Positions 9,864 through 20,620 of a stretch of DNA of 64,000 bases are shown here, in pieces (the stretch's first letter is position 1; each line of letters begins with the position of its first letter). The translations under genes and the position numbers were made by a program. The DNA comes from Karstenula rhodostoma CBS 690.94 (lineage: Eukaryota > Ascomycota > Dothideomycetes > Pleosporales > Didymosphaeriaceae): contig MU001493.1 in assembly GCA_010093485.1 (NCBI GenBank), positions 1,211,599-1,275,598 of the forward strand, in the 5' to 3' direction. The notes below the pieces were generated by a model. It made no database searches and was not told the DNA's origin. It worked only from the letters and a program-made list of their open reading frames with translations.

Positions 9864-11741
9864 ATGTCTAATCACGCACAGACCGCATACATCAACCTCC
9901 CCGATGCGAGGGCGCTCAACGTGCCCTACGAAGCCCCCCCAGCCTCGCAAAACCCAGTGGTCAAGGGCCGTCCATTGGCTTTCTTAGCTTCGCTGTATGT
10001 ACAAGCGCGCCCTCGCAGCCTCGAGCTAGCTGACGACAACAGTGTGGAAAACGTACCCCTCTTGCCGACCATCCTCTATCGCAATGCAGGCTTCGCTAGT
10101 TTGCGAACACTCGAGGAACTCGACGGGGTTACTCCACGATTCGATCCGACGGTGATTAGGCTACCTCCACCGGGAGACGAAGCCCCGACGAGCGAGCCAC
10201 AATACACAAACCTGCGTACCCCAAACCAGAACGCCTCGGGCCGTTTCTACACCGTGGTAGATTACCACGATGTCTACAAAAGCGGGCGGCTGACACCCTC
10301 CGATGTCGTGGAATCCCTGATGCCGCTGATCCGTCGAGATGTCCCAGATCGCTCTCCGCACTCGACGGCATTCATAGATAGCAGGGTCGACGCTGTAAGG
10401 GAGGCTGCGGCAGCTTCAACAAGGAGGTGGAAGGATGGGAAGCCGCTCGGACTGCTAGACGGCGTACCGTTTGGTGCCAAAGATGATCTTGATGTCAAGG
10501 GATACAAGAGATACATCGGATCGACCAAGGACTACACCGAAGGTAAAGAGGCAGAGACGAGTTGGTGCGTGTCAAAGGTCGAAGAGGCGGGCGGGATTAT
10601 GGTAGGGAAGCTGAGCATGCATGAGCTGGGGATGGGTATGTTTTTTTCTAGACTGCAAATTTCAGAAAGCTGACGCTCCGCAGACACGACAAACAACAAC
10701 CCGAACTGGGGCACACCTCTGAACCCTTATAATTCGAGCTACTACACGGGCGGATCAACAGGAGGCGGTGCTTATGCTGTCGCGTCAGGCCTCATTCCCT
10801 TCTGCATCGGATCCGATGGAGGTGGATCCGTCCGGATTCCCTCCAATTACTGCGGCCTGTATGGTTTGAAACCTTCACACGGACGAGTGTCCACCGAGCC
10901 TCTCCAATCATCAGACAACTCAGTCACCGTCAGAGGTCCCGTCGCCAGTAACATGGCGGACCTAGACGTCTCTTACCGCATCCTCGCAGCTCCCAACCCT
11001 GCAGACGACTGTTCCAGCAAATTCTCTCCACCAAGACCACTCGGAAGCCCATCAGGCTCTCCAAGCAAGACCCTGGGGATCTGCAAATCCTGGTTCGACC
11101 GCGCCGACCCACCCGTCCAGCAAGCCTGCCACTCCGCCCTCCAGTACCTCGTCTCCGAGCACGGCTACAAAACCATCGACATCGACATCCCCCTGCTCCA
11201 CCAGGGCCAGATGGCGCACGCCATGACCATCCTCGCCGAGACGACGGCAAAGGTAAAGTCTCTCGCCGGCCTTACCCCGGCGAACAAGATTCTCCTCAGT
11301 GTATCCCGCGCAACGCCCGCTACAGACTACCTCCTGGCGCAGAAGCTCAGGCAGGTCCTGATGCAGCATCTCGCGCACCTCTTCCAAACACACCCCGGTC
11401 TCATCATCGTGACTCCTACCACGCCGAACGCTGGCTGGCCCATTGGCGACGGCGAATTGAGTCACGGGATGTCGGATGGCAATACGCAGGTGCGCAACAT
11501 GGAGTATGTGTGGTTAGCCAACTTTACGGGTGTTCCGTGCATACAATTTCCAGTGGGGTATGTTGAGCCTGTAAAAGGGAATGGAAAGATGCCGGTGGGC
11601 ATGATGGGAGCTGGACAGTGGGGCAGTGAAGAAGAGTTGATTGGATTTGGGTACGATGGCGAGGATTGGTTGAGTAGGGGTTATGAGGGTGGGAGGAGGA
11701 GGCCTGAGGCGTGGGTTGATCTGTTAAAAGGGCAGATATAG
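9864..11741 (+). CDS. Amidase (amidase-signature family)
   Basis: Exons 9864-9994, 10043-10635 and 10684-11741 give 593 aa. It hydrolyses amide bonds with the Ser-cisSer-Lys triad of the amidase-signature family (acetamidase, FAAH, GatA relatives). The Lys motif lies in GVPFGAKDDLDVKG. The Gly/Ser-rich loop reads YYTGGSTGGGAYAVASG, with Thr at the second hydroxyl position where Ser is commoner. The nucleophile motif is GSDGGGSVRIPS. The first 48-nt intron (donor GTATGT, acceptor ACAG) is stop-free and could be missed; removing it gives a smooth junction (...LAS-LVENVPL...). The Lys and nucleophile motifs are both intact. There is no signal peptide. The substrate cannot be read from the sequence. 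The relatively long N-terminal ~150 residues before the core are seen in several fungal amidases. Confidence 0.88.
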
Positions 11742-13868
11742 GGGGCTGGACGAGTTTGAGAAGAGGCCGTTAGGAAGACACATGGAAGGATGAGCTGTGG
11801 AGTGATGAGACTCCTTGTGTGGTAATTGAGGATAGTGCGGCCAGGCTCTTCATATAAAGACTCTCTGAAGCTCTGCAAGGACGACTCTGTGCATCACATC
11901 CGCACCGTTGTTTGCGCAGGATGTTAGACTTACACGTTTTGCTACGTGGTAAAAACTTGTGAATCGAGCAACAGCATGTACCGGGTTTCAAGCTCTGGAT
12001 TTATGAATCCGGTTATGATCCTGACCAAGAACGTGTAGTACGATGGATTCTAGGCAGGTAATAGTCATAACAGTAACCATATAATCTTTGGTCAAATTAT
12101 ACCATTCGAGCTTATGATCAGTATTCGATTCCTTACAATCCTTACCACTGAACGTAACCTTACTATATCATTCCCGGTTCAAGGCAGCTTTTTTCGGTGA
12201 CGAGCTTCTCAAAACAGCCTCTGACAGTGATGTTCACGCTGAGTGAAGCTTTTTCCCACTCGGCAGCATCGCAAACACGCGACAGTCGCATTCACTGCCA
12301 AGCCCTCGGATATGTTGGCAAGTTCGCCCTGTAGGTCTGCATTGTCCTTCACTGATATAGCTCTCAGCACCACCTTTGCAGATTAGCATGGAGATAGATC
12401 AAAAGTCCGCGACGGGTCTAAACGAGGTGACCCACAACAACAAATTAATAGTTGCCAGGCCTAGCATGGCTCACAAGGTATTGATATGAATTTTGGAACA
12501 TGGTTTGAAGCAGAGGCTTTACTCGAGCGTTGAGTTGTGTCGTTTGGATCAAAGATGTGGCTCTTGGTGTTTTATGAAGTACTATCAGCAGTACTTATTG
12601 CAATGCAATATCAACATTTACGTAGATATTCTTCAACGTTTACATTGAATCAAGTTATGTGACAAAATATTTTCTGCGCTGTCATTAACAACGGACATTG
12701 AACTTCGATGTCGTTCTTGCGGTCGGCATAATGTTTGAGTGTGAAGACCACCCGTCAAACGCCTGTATAAAATTTGAACGCACGATCTGTCGTTGCTAAC
12801 TTGGAGATTTTTCCATAGCAATGAAACCAAACTTCATCCACAGGGCAGTCATTTGTAGTGAGTTGTTGAAAAGATAAATCATACGAAGGTCGAAGCCAAA
12901 GCAAGTGTTTACATTGATGATATATCAATGTCTCGAACGATGGACTCGTCCTCAAACACGCGAAACAGGATGAAAATACTACCAAAAAGTAACAAGTGCA
13001 AGAGTGCACATTTAACACTAGCATAGTCCTGATGTTCAATCACGGTAAACGAAGTTTAGTATTGGACCACCTGCAACATCGCAACATTGGCACTGGCCTC
13101 TCAAGCCCAGCCCTTGCAAATGCTGACACCCCAAACATTGGCGATTTTGGCGGGCTGCTGGATTATATGTACTTATTATAGCGTAGGGGTTCATATAGCC
13201 ACATGTATAACCATCAGTATATATGGGCAGACTAAGCTGCAAACAGTCAGAGACAACGTACATTGGCAGCACCACCAGAATGTACCAGGTCGGTAGAAGG
13301 CGTAAGGATTGGTATCTCGGTCCAGAAACATGCCTCAATGGAGGTTTTTGCTAGATTTGATGCTCCTATGGTTTGGAGTTTAGTGGTGGTGGTAGATTCT
13401 TGAGTTCTCGGTATTGCGTAGGTTGAATATGGTAACGCGTAGTAGTATTATATAGATAGCCTGTTGAGACTCACAGTGAATGAATCGTAGTCTCACATAG
13501 ACCTTTGCGCTATTCATGTTGAGCATCAACTTGAAGATTCTGCGGCGGCAGTGGCCTTCTAGAGTGTACGTGCCACTTCAATGTTGGGTGGATGTTGACT
13601 GCGGACTGTACTATACAACAGTAGGCAACATGTAGGACTTATAGATCACCTATAAGTTTGTTCCCATGTAGATAGTATTGTTAGTAGTATGTTTCGTGGA
13701 GAATAGGCGACTGTAAGACAAGCAAGGTCTACATTGTTGATATAAACTCTATCTAGTTCCACGAACTCTCATTTAGGCTTGCAGCAGGTTTCTTTTCGTT
13801 ACTCATCGCATTGAAATCATTCAATACTGGAAGCGAATGTTACCAAGTTGCGACACATCCCGCATCAA
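11742..13868. other. Gene-empty, relatively AT-rich region
   Basis: About 2.1 kb with only short overlapping frames on both strands, none with a recognisable motif or a sensible exon structure. Composition is more AT-rich than in the neighbouring genes. No terminal inverted repeats, transposase motif or tRNA was seen. It may be a decayed element or simply long 3'/5' flanks. Confidence 0.35.
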
Positions 13869-15041
13869 TCAGAAGTTGCTCTTCTTCACGGTTTTGGCCT
13901 CGGGAAACCTACCCGGCTCCTTCTCTTCCAGCAACGGTCCTCCTACCTTGCCTGCAAACGCCCCCCTCATCCACGCGGCTGTATACGCCACCAGAAGCCG
14001 CACCAGTTCAGTCGGCGCAATGGTGCCGAGCAGATCCCCAAAAGCTGCAGTATCTTGACCAGCAGCTTGTAACAGCGTGAGCGCATCCGAGAGGCTCATG
14101 TGCGTCGTGTTCGCAACTTTAAGCCATAGCTTTGGACCCTTCAGCTGAGGCCATAACTTGTCCAACGTAGGGTAGGGAGCCTTGCTGAGCTCCTCGGACA
14201 TCACGTACATTACTGGCGCGAACACTCCTGACGATGGCACAGAGCCGTGAAAGGCCCCGTCCAGATCGATGGCGCCACGAACGCGGGGGTCTTGACCAGC
14301 GGCTTGGACGGCTGCGGCGCCTCCCAGAGAGTGTCCCAGCATGCCGACGCGGTCGGTGCAGAACTCTCGGGGCCCGCGTTGCGGAAGCAGTTCAGCTACG
14401 GCGGTCGCGTTGCTCAGCTGGTCGATGATGAAGGTTGCGTCGGCAGCGCGAGCACTGGTGTACTGAGCGAATTCATCGATTGTAGGAAAGCCTGAGCTTC
14501 TGCCGACAACTGCGTGCCCATCAGGGTATGTAATGATGTTTGTGTCCCCAGGGTGATCAATGCTAATCACTGTGAACCCCTCGCTAGCGATGGCGGAAGC
14601 GATAACATTGTAATAGAGGCGAGGAATGTTCCAGCCACCGGAGAAGAGCAGGATGGGGCCATCGTCCAGAGTTGAGGATCCGTTGGGTTCGTCCGGACAC
14701 ACTGGTAGGCGAGCCTCGAGGAACAAGGGCGTAAAGTCGGCGGAGATGTTGAACTGCCGTTGAAGATATGGCCCCTGGAACTCAGCAGTCTTGTTGGGCA
14801 TATAAGTGACGGCCACGGTGGACGCGCATCTTGTAGGTTGAAAGACCGACAGCACCAATGTCCGAGGCGTTGGTGTTTCGACAGAAGGGTCATTGCGGGT
14901 GTGATCGGTAAGGGTCCCAATGGTCAAAGTGACATTGTATCTTCCTGGTGGGTTTGGTACCAGGTATCCAGCAGTCATGTTGACAAACAGGAGAAGAAAG
15001 ATTGAGAGCATAGGTTGCATCTCTGCGAGTGTCGAATGCAT
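13869..15041 (-). CDS. Secreted PAF-acetylhydrolase-like alpha/beta hydrolase
   Basis: A single exon. I take the ATG at 15041 (390 aa); 15020 gives 383 aa. The frame is open further upstream, but without a better start. Residues about 10-27 form a signal peptide (SIFLLLFVNMTAGYL region). The catalytic motifs of the platelet-activating-factor acetylhydrolase type are visible: the oxyanion region (LLFSGGWNIPRLYYNV), the nucleophile elbow GHSLGG, an Asp in GAIDLDGA and a His in NTTHMSLSD. Several N-glycosylation sequons (NMT, NKT, NIS, NGS, NAT, NTT) fit secretion. It probably cleaves short-chain or oxidised lipid esters outside the cell, but the substrate is not known. A TATATA box lies about 76 bp upstream. 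It is divergent from the Zn2Cys6 gene. Confidence 0.82.
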   Translation of the reverse strand: MHSTLAEMQPMLSIFLLLFVNMTAGYLVPNPPGRYNVTLTIGTLTDHTRNDPSVETPTPRTLVLSVFQPTRCASTVAVTYMPNKTAEFQGPYLQRQFNISADFTPLFLEARLPVCPDEPNGSSTLDDGPILLFSGGWNIPRLYYNVIASAIASEGFTVISIDHPGDTNIITYPDGHAVVGRSSGFPTIDEFAQYTSARAADATFIIDQLSNATAVAELLPQRGPREFCTDRVGMLGHSLGGAAAVQAAGQDPRVRGAIDLDGAFHGSVPSSGVFAPVMYVMSEELSKAPYPTLDKLWPQLKGPKLWLKVANTTHMSLSDALTLLQAAGQDTAAFGDLLGTIAPTELVRLLVAYTAAWMRGAFAGKVGGPLLEEKEPGRFPEAKTVKKSNF

Positions 15042-16016
15042 CTTAGGTGATGTTGAAGAGTAGTCTAGTCGTCGTCGAGCAGGTAGAATGGTGACTATCT
15101 GGCAGCAATCCGAGGTTATATACCTACATTGCGACCCATATGTTATTTCCGCTTCTGCATGCGCGCAATGAAGTATCTCCCATGGAGGATTTTCTTGGTT
15201 GTCGTTGGGGGCGCAGCGCGATTCGTTGTTCCGCTCTGTAGTTCCGCGCTGAATCGGGTTTAGTCGGGGTACTGGCGTCGTGCTGACCATGTGAGTGCAT
15301 GTACAAGAGCTGTACAAGAAGGATTGGAAGCAATCGACACGCGTCTTTTTGCATCAATCATTTTTGATCGGAACAACAAGTACTATGAACGAGGATTTCC
15401 TTGCGAGAATACGCCTGCAACATATCCTGGCGAGGATTGTCATGAGTAGTCTTCTGGGGTGGTTGAAACGACATTCTAACATCAAGAGCATGTACATCGA
15501 TCAGAAGCACTCTCAAAGATGGATTAGAGTCGTCCTCTTGCATCTATGTTTAGATGGAATAGAGGCGGACACATCAGAGTAAAGGCGCAGGCCACAGCAG
15601 GTCCGGCCCAAGACAGGTGGTGATGTCATCGAAAGTAGGAGTCGATGAAGGCACTCAGCGACTCAGTCCCGAGATGAAAGGCAGAAGCTCTAAAAGGTCC
15701 TACCTAAGGTGTCAAAATCAAAACCGTGGGAGGAAAGCAGTGTCAACGTCGACAGCGTTAGTCAGCATCTCGCTACTTTGACCTATCTGAGCTAGGTCTG
15801 TAGCTTCCTCCGGCGTGCGCCTCAGCCTCCTTGATGTCGCAACGCCATACGTAGAACCAGCTACCAATGATGGCTTCGCCAATCCGCCAGAGTCGTGTCC
15901 AGCCTGTCGCCATGATGGACAGTTAGACAAGCAGGTCCCCTGGATGTTATGTTGGCCTCTCCAACGAGGACACTGACCCTTTCTTTGAAATAGTCTCCGC
16001 CATTTCCTTAGTCACA
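15042..16016. promoter_or_regulatory. Divergent intergenic region (hydrolase / Zn2Cys6 factor)
   Basis: About 1 kb between the divergent start codons. Small frames (15295-15582 + and others) show no recognisable content. The hydrolase TATA box at 15117-15122 is listed separately. Confidence 0.3.
15117..15122 (-). promoter_or_regulatory. TATA box of the PAF-AH-like gene
   Basis: TATATA (minus strand TATATAACC) lies 76-81 bp before the chosen ATG. This is a good position for a core promoter and supports the 15041/15020 start over the longer open frame. Confidence 0.45.
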
Positions 16017-17690
16017 ATGTCAGGCCCCAAGCCAGCCGGTGCCAAGCGAGACAAATACTCCCGCTTGATCTGCATAGGGTGTCGTGATAGACGCATTCGG
16101 TGCGAGTTACCGAACGATGTTGACATCCCAAAGCCAGGAGAGCTCCGGACGATTCAGACGCCTTGCTACCGATGTAGGAGACTAGGGATTCCGTGTGTAA
16201 TACGACGGACGATATTGGGTCGACCGAGCCGCCAAAAGCTTCCCGGTACTGCTGCAGATTGGCAGCGCACAGAGCCCGAAAACAGGAACATCATTCCACC
16301 TATTTTCATTGAGCTTTCCCCGGAGGCGTCGGAGCCAGATGATGTACAGGGAGAAATCGCCCCACTCTACAGCTCAGTCGTTCCGCTGACCAAGCGGTGG
16401 TATTCAAGTGATCCGCACCCAGACCAGTTACATCCCGTACGCTCACTGCTGGTCCACACACCCCAGTCGCCTGAGACGGTCTTCACCATCCGTGCCGTCG
16501 ATACTCTTCGATACGAGAGGGTCGAACAAGAATGGTTCCGACATCTGCCGGCTTACGTTGGGCATACACCCGCCCTGGACTTGTCTATCAAAGCTCTTGT
16601 GGCAGCTTGCGCGTACAAAAGAGGTACACCCAGGATCACATCCGGCGACTGCTACCAGGCCCTAGCACTCGCGCTCAATGCTGTGAAAACGAGCATCATA
16701 GAACCAAATGACGCTATGCTTGCGTCGACAGCACTACTGGCGCGCTTCGACGGCGAGGTCCAGAAGAATGGCATTCCAACACGTCTACACGTCGAAGGGC
16801 TGGCTGTAATCTTGGCAGCAAGACCCCCAACATATCAAGTCACGCCAATTGCCAGGGACATTCTTGATTTCCACGCCGGCGAGTCGGCCGTTATGGCATG
16901 TGTCCAGGGGATGACCTCTCCTTTCGAGAATGTAGCTCGAGCGTACTTTGCCAACGACAAGATGGGATGCATCGAAAGCGATCGCACGCAACTCAAGGCT
17001 CTGGGCAATGAGATCTTCATTGGCCTCCCTCGGCTCGTAGGACTTGTCCGCTCACTGCGACTCCAACGCTGTCCGAAGAATCATCTACTCTCGGACGCGC
17101 ATAGGCTTTTAGGGTCCCTTCTCGAGCTGAAGGATTCTGAAGCCGAGGAGAGACTACTACGGGATGTAAAAGTCAACCCGTCAAGTGGGGCTGCGTCGCC
17201 CCTCGGTCTGAGCCTGCATTTTACCTCTTACAAAGATTTCGAGGCACTCGCATATTACTGGCAAAGCCGCCTGTCCCTCCTCAGACTAGGCTGGTACCTC
17301 CACCATATGTCCGTGTCAAGTAGCGCACGCGTTGAAATCACAGAGGAGCTTGGAGTTTTCCTAGGGCCGAGTTCTGATGAGATGCTTCGGTTTGCAAAGG
17401 ATATTCTGATGTGTGCAGAATATGCTGCAACCTTACGACTAAATAAACACAATCGCTTGTTTGCCCACGCGCTGGTGGTCGTGTGGGGGGTGATCATGGA
17501 CCTGCCGGTGGGTCCTAGTCATGATCTGGATGAGAAAGGAACAGGTCTCCTGGCTGACTGGCTGCTGCGAAGGGTAAACGCTACCCTGCACGAAAAGCCA
17601 TGTCTCGCCGCCGAAGATATGAACATTGCGGCAGACATATTTGTGGGAGGACCGCCAAAGGGCAGGTTTGCAGAGCGCTTTGGCCTGTGA
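16017..17690 (+). CDS. Zn2Cys6 transcription factor
   Basis: One exon, 557 aa. The N-terminal zinc cluster is C19-x2-C22-x6-C29-x20-C50-x2-C53-x6-C60, with the basic RDRRIRC helix and a second RCRRLGIPC helix. The 20-residue loop between Cys3 and Cys4 is longer than usual for this class. No clear dimerising coiled coil follows. Residues about 165-520 are helical and resemble the fungal-specific regulatory middle region. It is expected to be a nuclear, sequence-specific regulator; target genes are unknown. It is divergent from the secreted hydrolase and convergent with the pectin lyase, so a role in either is possible but not shown. Confidence 0.85.
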   Translation: MSGPKPAGAKRDKYSRLICIGCRDRRIRCELPNDVDIPKPGELRTIQTPCYRCRRLGIPCVIRRTILGRPSRQKLPGTAADWQRTEPENRNIIPPIFIELSPEASEPDDVQGEIAPLYSSVVPLTKRWYSSDPHPDQLHPVRSLLVHTPQSPETVFTIRAVDTLRYERVEQEWFRHLPAYVGHTPALDLSIKALVAACAYKRGTPRITSGDCYQALALALNAVKTSIIEPNDAMLASTALLARFDGEVQKNGIPTRLHVEGLAVILAARPPTYQVTPIARDILDFHAGESAVMACVQGMTSPFENVARAYFANDKMGCIESDRTQLKALGNEIFIGLPRLVGLVRSLRLQRCPKNHLLSDAHRLLGSLLELKDSEAEERLLRDVKVNPSSGAASPLGLSLHFTSYKDFEALAYYWQSRLSLLRLGWYLHHMSVSSSARVEITEELGVFLGPSSDEMLRFAKDILMCAEYAATLRLNKHNRLFAHALVVVWGVIMDLPVGPSHDLDEKGTGLLADWLLRRVNATLHEKPCLAAEDMNIAADIFVGGPPKGRFAERFGL

Positions 17691-18163
17691 TTGACGTCGA
17701 CTTGCGCTTGAGGCTCGAATCGACTTAAAGACTTCTACAACGCGATTCCTGAGCAAGCGGATAGAAGCGGAGCTATCGTCCATCATCTCGGAGATTTCAC
17801 TGAATAAGAAGATCATTCATCAACAGGGGTTGGCTCTTGATTTTGTGCCCGTTGGAAGTGGGTCCGCGAAGACGGCTGGGGCTCAACATGTCAATACGAC
17901 AAGCGCCGCGTATCAAGGCACGTGGCGGTGGCCACTCATGCCAAACGTCCGAAGTTAAAACAACTGAGGCACACCTTTCAAAGCATCGACATGGCTTGTC
18001 AGGACACCGAAATCATTGCAAAGTAATAAGCCCAAGCATGTTTCAACATAATAAATTGCTCTCGCCGGTGTGGATGTTGTAGATACATCCAAAAGTCGTA
18101 TCCAAATATTATCTACAATCGAATATAATCTTGCCTCTCCCTCAATTCCGCCTTTCACGTCTC
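17691..18163. other. Convergent intergenic region
   Basis: 3' flanks of the Zn2Cys6 gene (+) and the pectin lyase gene (-). No gene or RNA was seen. Confidence 0.3.
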
Positions 18164-19675
18164 TCAACGCTTCTTCGCAAAAGGCCCAAAGTTTCGCCTG
18201 AACTTCGCACTCGCGGTGATGCATTGCGAGTACCAGTCGTTGTACTTGGTGCATGTGTACCCGCTTACGCACTTCGTCGCCCCGGTGAACTCATTACCGC
18301 CGCACTGGCCGTAGGCGGCGACGGTGCCGGAGGATGAATCTGAGCCTGAGCCGGTCGAGGGGGAGGAGGGCTCGGCGACGGGCTGGGCGGCAACTGGGGA
18401 GGATGTAGCAGGCTTCTCAGACTCAACGGGGGCAGCAGCTTCAGAGGTAGCAGCAGGAACCTCCTCAGCGGGGGCAGTCGCAGCCTCATCGTCCACGACC
18501 TTTGAGGGCGTGGAGCTGGATGCTTTGAGACCAGTCGGCCCAGCATGAGCCTTGACGTGTGCAGCGACTTCGCTCGCGGCGAGAGGCTTAACGAGTACGT
18601 CCTTGACCTTGCTGAAGGTGCTAAGGACGCTGTCCGCCTTGAGGGCAGCAAGCTTGCCGGACGACGAGTCCACGGAGTTGATCTCGCACGCGCGACCAAG
18701 GGAGCTAGAGCACGCGCTCGCGGCAGACGCGTCGGGGACGGTGTACAGGGTGGACGATCCAGCGGCCTTGTCAGTGTTGGGCTGGCTGACGGCCTCGAAG
18801 ACGTTGCCTTCGATGAGGGCGGAGGCCCCCTGGTACGTGTCGAAGGCGTGTCCCTTCATGTTGGAGAAGTAGTTGTTGACTGCATGGAAAGTACCCGTTG
18901 TACCGTCCTCGCCTAGCTTGGGTGCACGACCAGCCACATCGTGGTAGTAGTTCTTGTCGAGGGTGACCTGGTCGCCGTCACCGTAAAACATCATCGTCCA
19001 GTAGTGGTTTCCATTGCACGAGGCAGACGTGGTCGTCGTGCCGTCGAACTCGTTGTTCGAGATTGTCAAACGAGAGGGCGCGTAGTGACTAACGATGAAC
19101 ATGCGACCGACGAGGCTAAACTTGTTGGAGTCTACCCAAACACCATCGTTGTTTCCCTTGAAGGCAAGGGCATCGCCGCCCCAGACAACACCAGGATTGA
19201 TGTTCTTGAACTCCAGACCCTGGATGATGACGTTTGACGCGCCATCCGCGAGCTCGAGGCCCTTCCCGATGAGCACGCCCTTGCCGTTACCCAGGATCGT
19301 CTTGTTAGAGCCGACCGTTAGGGGTTTGGGGCCAGCGGCATCGTACTTGATGGAGCTAACAGCAACATTGTCGTCGCCACCACAAGAGAGGTCGCCGAGG
19401 TAGAACTGGCCTCCGCTGTTGGCGGAGCAGGACTTGCGGTCGCAGCCTGCGCCTGTTGCAGAGGTGCCAGTGAAGTCGAGCTCGCCGTCAATGACGATGG
19501 TGCGAGCGATGTCGTCTGAGAGGACGTCGGCGAGTTCATCTACGCTGGATACAGTGACGACCTTTGCATCGCCACCGCCCGTCACGCCGTTGGCGAATCC
19601 GTAGGCACTGCCAACGACGGACTGGGCAGCGGCTTGCGAGGCTGCAAGGACAACGGCAGCAAATGAGTAACGCAT
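18164..19675 (-). CDS. Secreted pectin lyase (PL1) with C-terminal CBM1
   Basis: One exon, 503 aa. A signal peptide (about 1-17, ending ...SQAAAQ) is followed by a PL1 parallel beta-helix that opens with [18 protein letters not shown], the hallmark start of fungal pectin lyases. Further family motifs are [11 protein letters not shown], the [10 protein letters not shown] block and [10 protein letters not shown], which carries the catalytic Arg. It cleaves methyl-esterified homogalacturonan by beta-elimination without Ca2+. After about residue 385 a Thr/Ser/Pro/Glu linker leads to a 36-residue CBM1 ([12 protein letters not shown]...CVSGYTC...WYSQC) and a short basic tail ([12 protein letters not shown]). 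CBM1 binds cellulose, so the enzyme is probably held on plant cell walls. Pectin lyase fits better than pectate lyase because I see no Ca-binding Asp cluster, but this was not tested. Confidence 0.9.
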   Translation of the reverse strand: MRYSFAAVVLAASQAAAQSVVGSAYGFANGVTGGGDAKVVTVSSVDELADVLSDDIARTIVIDGELDFTGTSATGAGCDRKSCSANSGGQFYLGDLSCGGDDNVAVSSIKYDAAGPKPLTVGSNKTILGNGKGVLIGKGLELADGASNVIIQGLEFKNINPGVVWGGDALAFKGNNDGVWVDSNKFSLVGRMFIVSHYAPSRLTISNNEFDGTTTTSASCNGNHYWTMMFYGDGDQVTLDKNYYHDVAGRAPKLGEDGTTGTFHAVNNYFSNMKGHAFDTYQGASALIEGNVFEAVSQPNTDKAAGSSTLYTVPDASAASACSSSLGRACEINSVDSSSGKLAALKADSVLSTFSKVKDVLVKPLAASEVAAHVKAHAGPTGLKASSSTPSKVVDDEAATAPAEEVPAATSEAAAPVESEKPATSSPVAAQPVAEPSSPSTGSGSDSSSGTVAAYGQCGGNEFTGATKCVSGYTCTKYNDWYSQCITASAKFRRNFGPFAKKR

Positions 19676-19885
19676 TGTTGTTTCCTTCTGAAGACGGGAG
19701 TTGCTGGGGTGGCTAAGTGAATGGTTGATTATACAGAAGAGAACTCGAAGATATTTCAGACCAGCCGACGCAATTCAAGTGGTGTTGTAGTAACGAGAGA
19801 AACCCGGACGCAGCCGAGAACGAAAGACGACTGAATGAAAGAGCAAAAGTCGATGGGAAAGCCACTTGGTAGGCATCGTCATCCT

Positions 19886-19893
19886 CTTATATA
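19886..19893 (-). promoter_or_regulatory. TATA box of the pectin lyase gene
   Basis: TATATAAG on the minus strand, about 211 bp upstream of the start codon. This implies a long leader or a start site near 19860. Confidence 0.4.
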
Positions 19894-20292
19894 TCCACCA
19901 CACGTGGCATGTACCGGGCACATGGAGATATCGAGATTGCACGGGTCCGCGAACTCTGGGCATGTGCATGATCGTCGTGTGGTTGCTTGGCGCAGTGAAG
20001 CAGTCCCGAATTTCTCGAATTTCTTCGCAAGCGGGCGTGGAAGGGGTTGGACTGCTCGGTGTTAAGAAAAAAAAAAGACTTGACTATGCGGAACAAAACT
20101 GGAATATCTAGTTATGTAGGAGTCAGTCTGGATACCCGACTTTACGATCGCTTGACCAAGCGCACGGGTCAAAGCGATGTTTGAAACAACTGCATCGCGC
20201 CATCGAAAGCGCATGATGAAACAGGGGTATGCTAACGCTTTTGTGCAGTGTGCCGTTCCAAAAGATGATGGCGCTACTCCATCGCGAAAAGT

Positions 20293-20387
20293 ACTGTACA
20301 GGTACCTAGCGCATCTGGGGGAACAAGGGTCGGACCCCAGAGTCGTCTTTTACAAGAGAAAACCCAGATGCGCTAGGCACCCGTACT
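20293..20387. repeat. Imperfect inverted repeat (potential hairpin)
   Basis: A perfect 15-bp inverted pair, CCTAGCGCATCTGGG at 20305-20319 and its complement at 20363-20377, extends outward through GTAC...GGT to about 24 bp with two mismatches. The loop is 43 nt and holds a second small palindrome (GGGTC-G-GACCC). It lies 650 bp upstream of pectin lyase and 250 bp past the Hrd3 stop. It may be a miniature-element remnant or a transcribed hairpin. Confidence 0.6.
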
Positions 20388-20620
20388 TTGGGAGGGTGTA
20401 GCAGTCGCAAAGTCATGCGCTGGGTTTTCCGTCCCTGGAGCCGGGTCATCCGCTCAAGTGATAAGAGGTATCATTCACAAGAGACGAAAATTTACACTAC
20501 TCCCAACCTGCCCAATGTTCATCGCATCGTCTCCCATCACTCTTTACCGTAATAGAAAACGCCGTTCAATGCATAACACCCGGCGATTTGCACGCCTTAC
20601 GTCAAATACTCACAATGCTA

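Larger units (their letters stand above)
19676..20620. other. Intergenic region upstream of pectin lyase with an inverted repeat
   Basis: Holds the pectin lyase promoter: a TATA box, a GGCTAA XlnR-type hexamer at 19711-19716 and a CTGGGG CreA-type hexamer at 19704-19709. An A-run lies near 20068-20077, and the inverted repeat at 20293-20387 is listed separately. No coding region was recognised. Confidence 0.35.
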
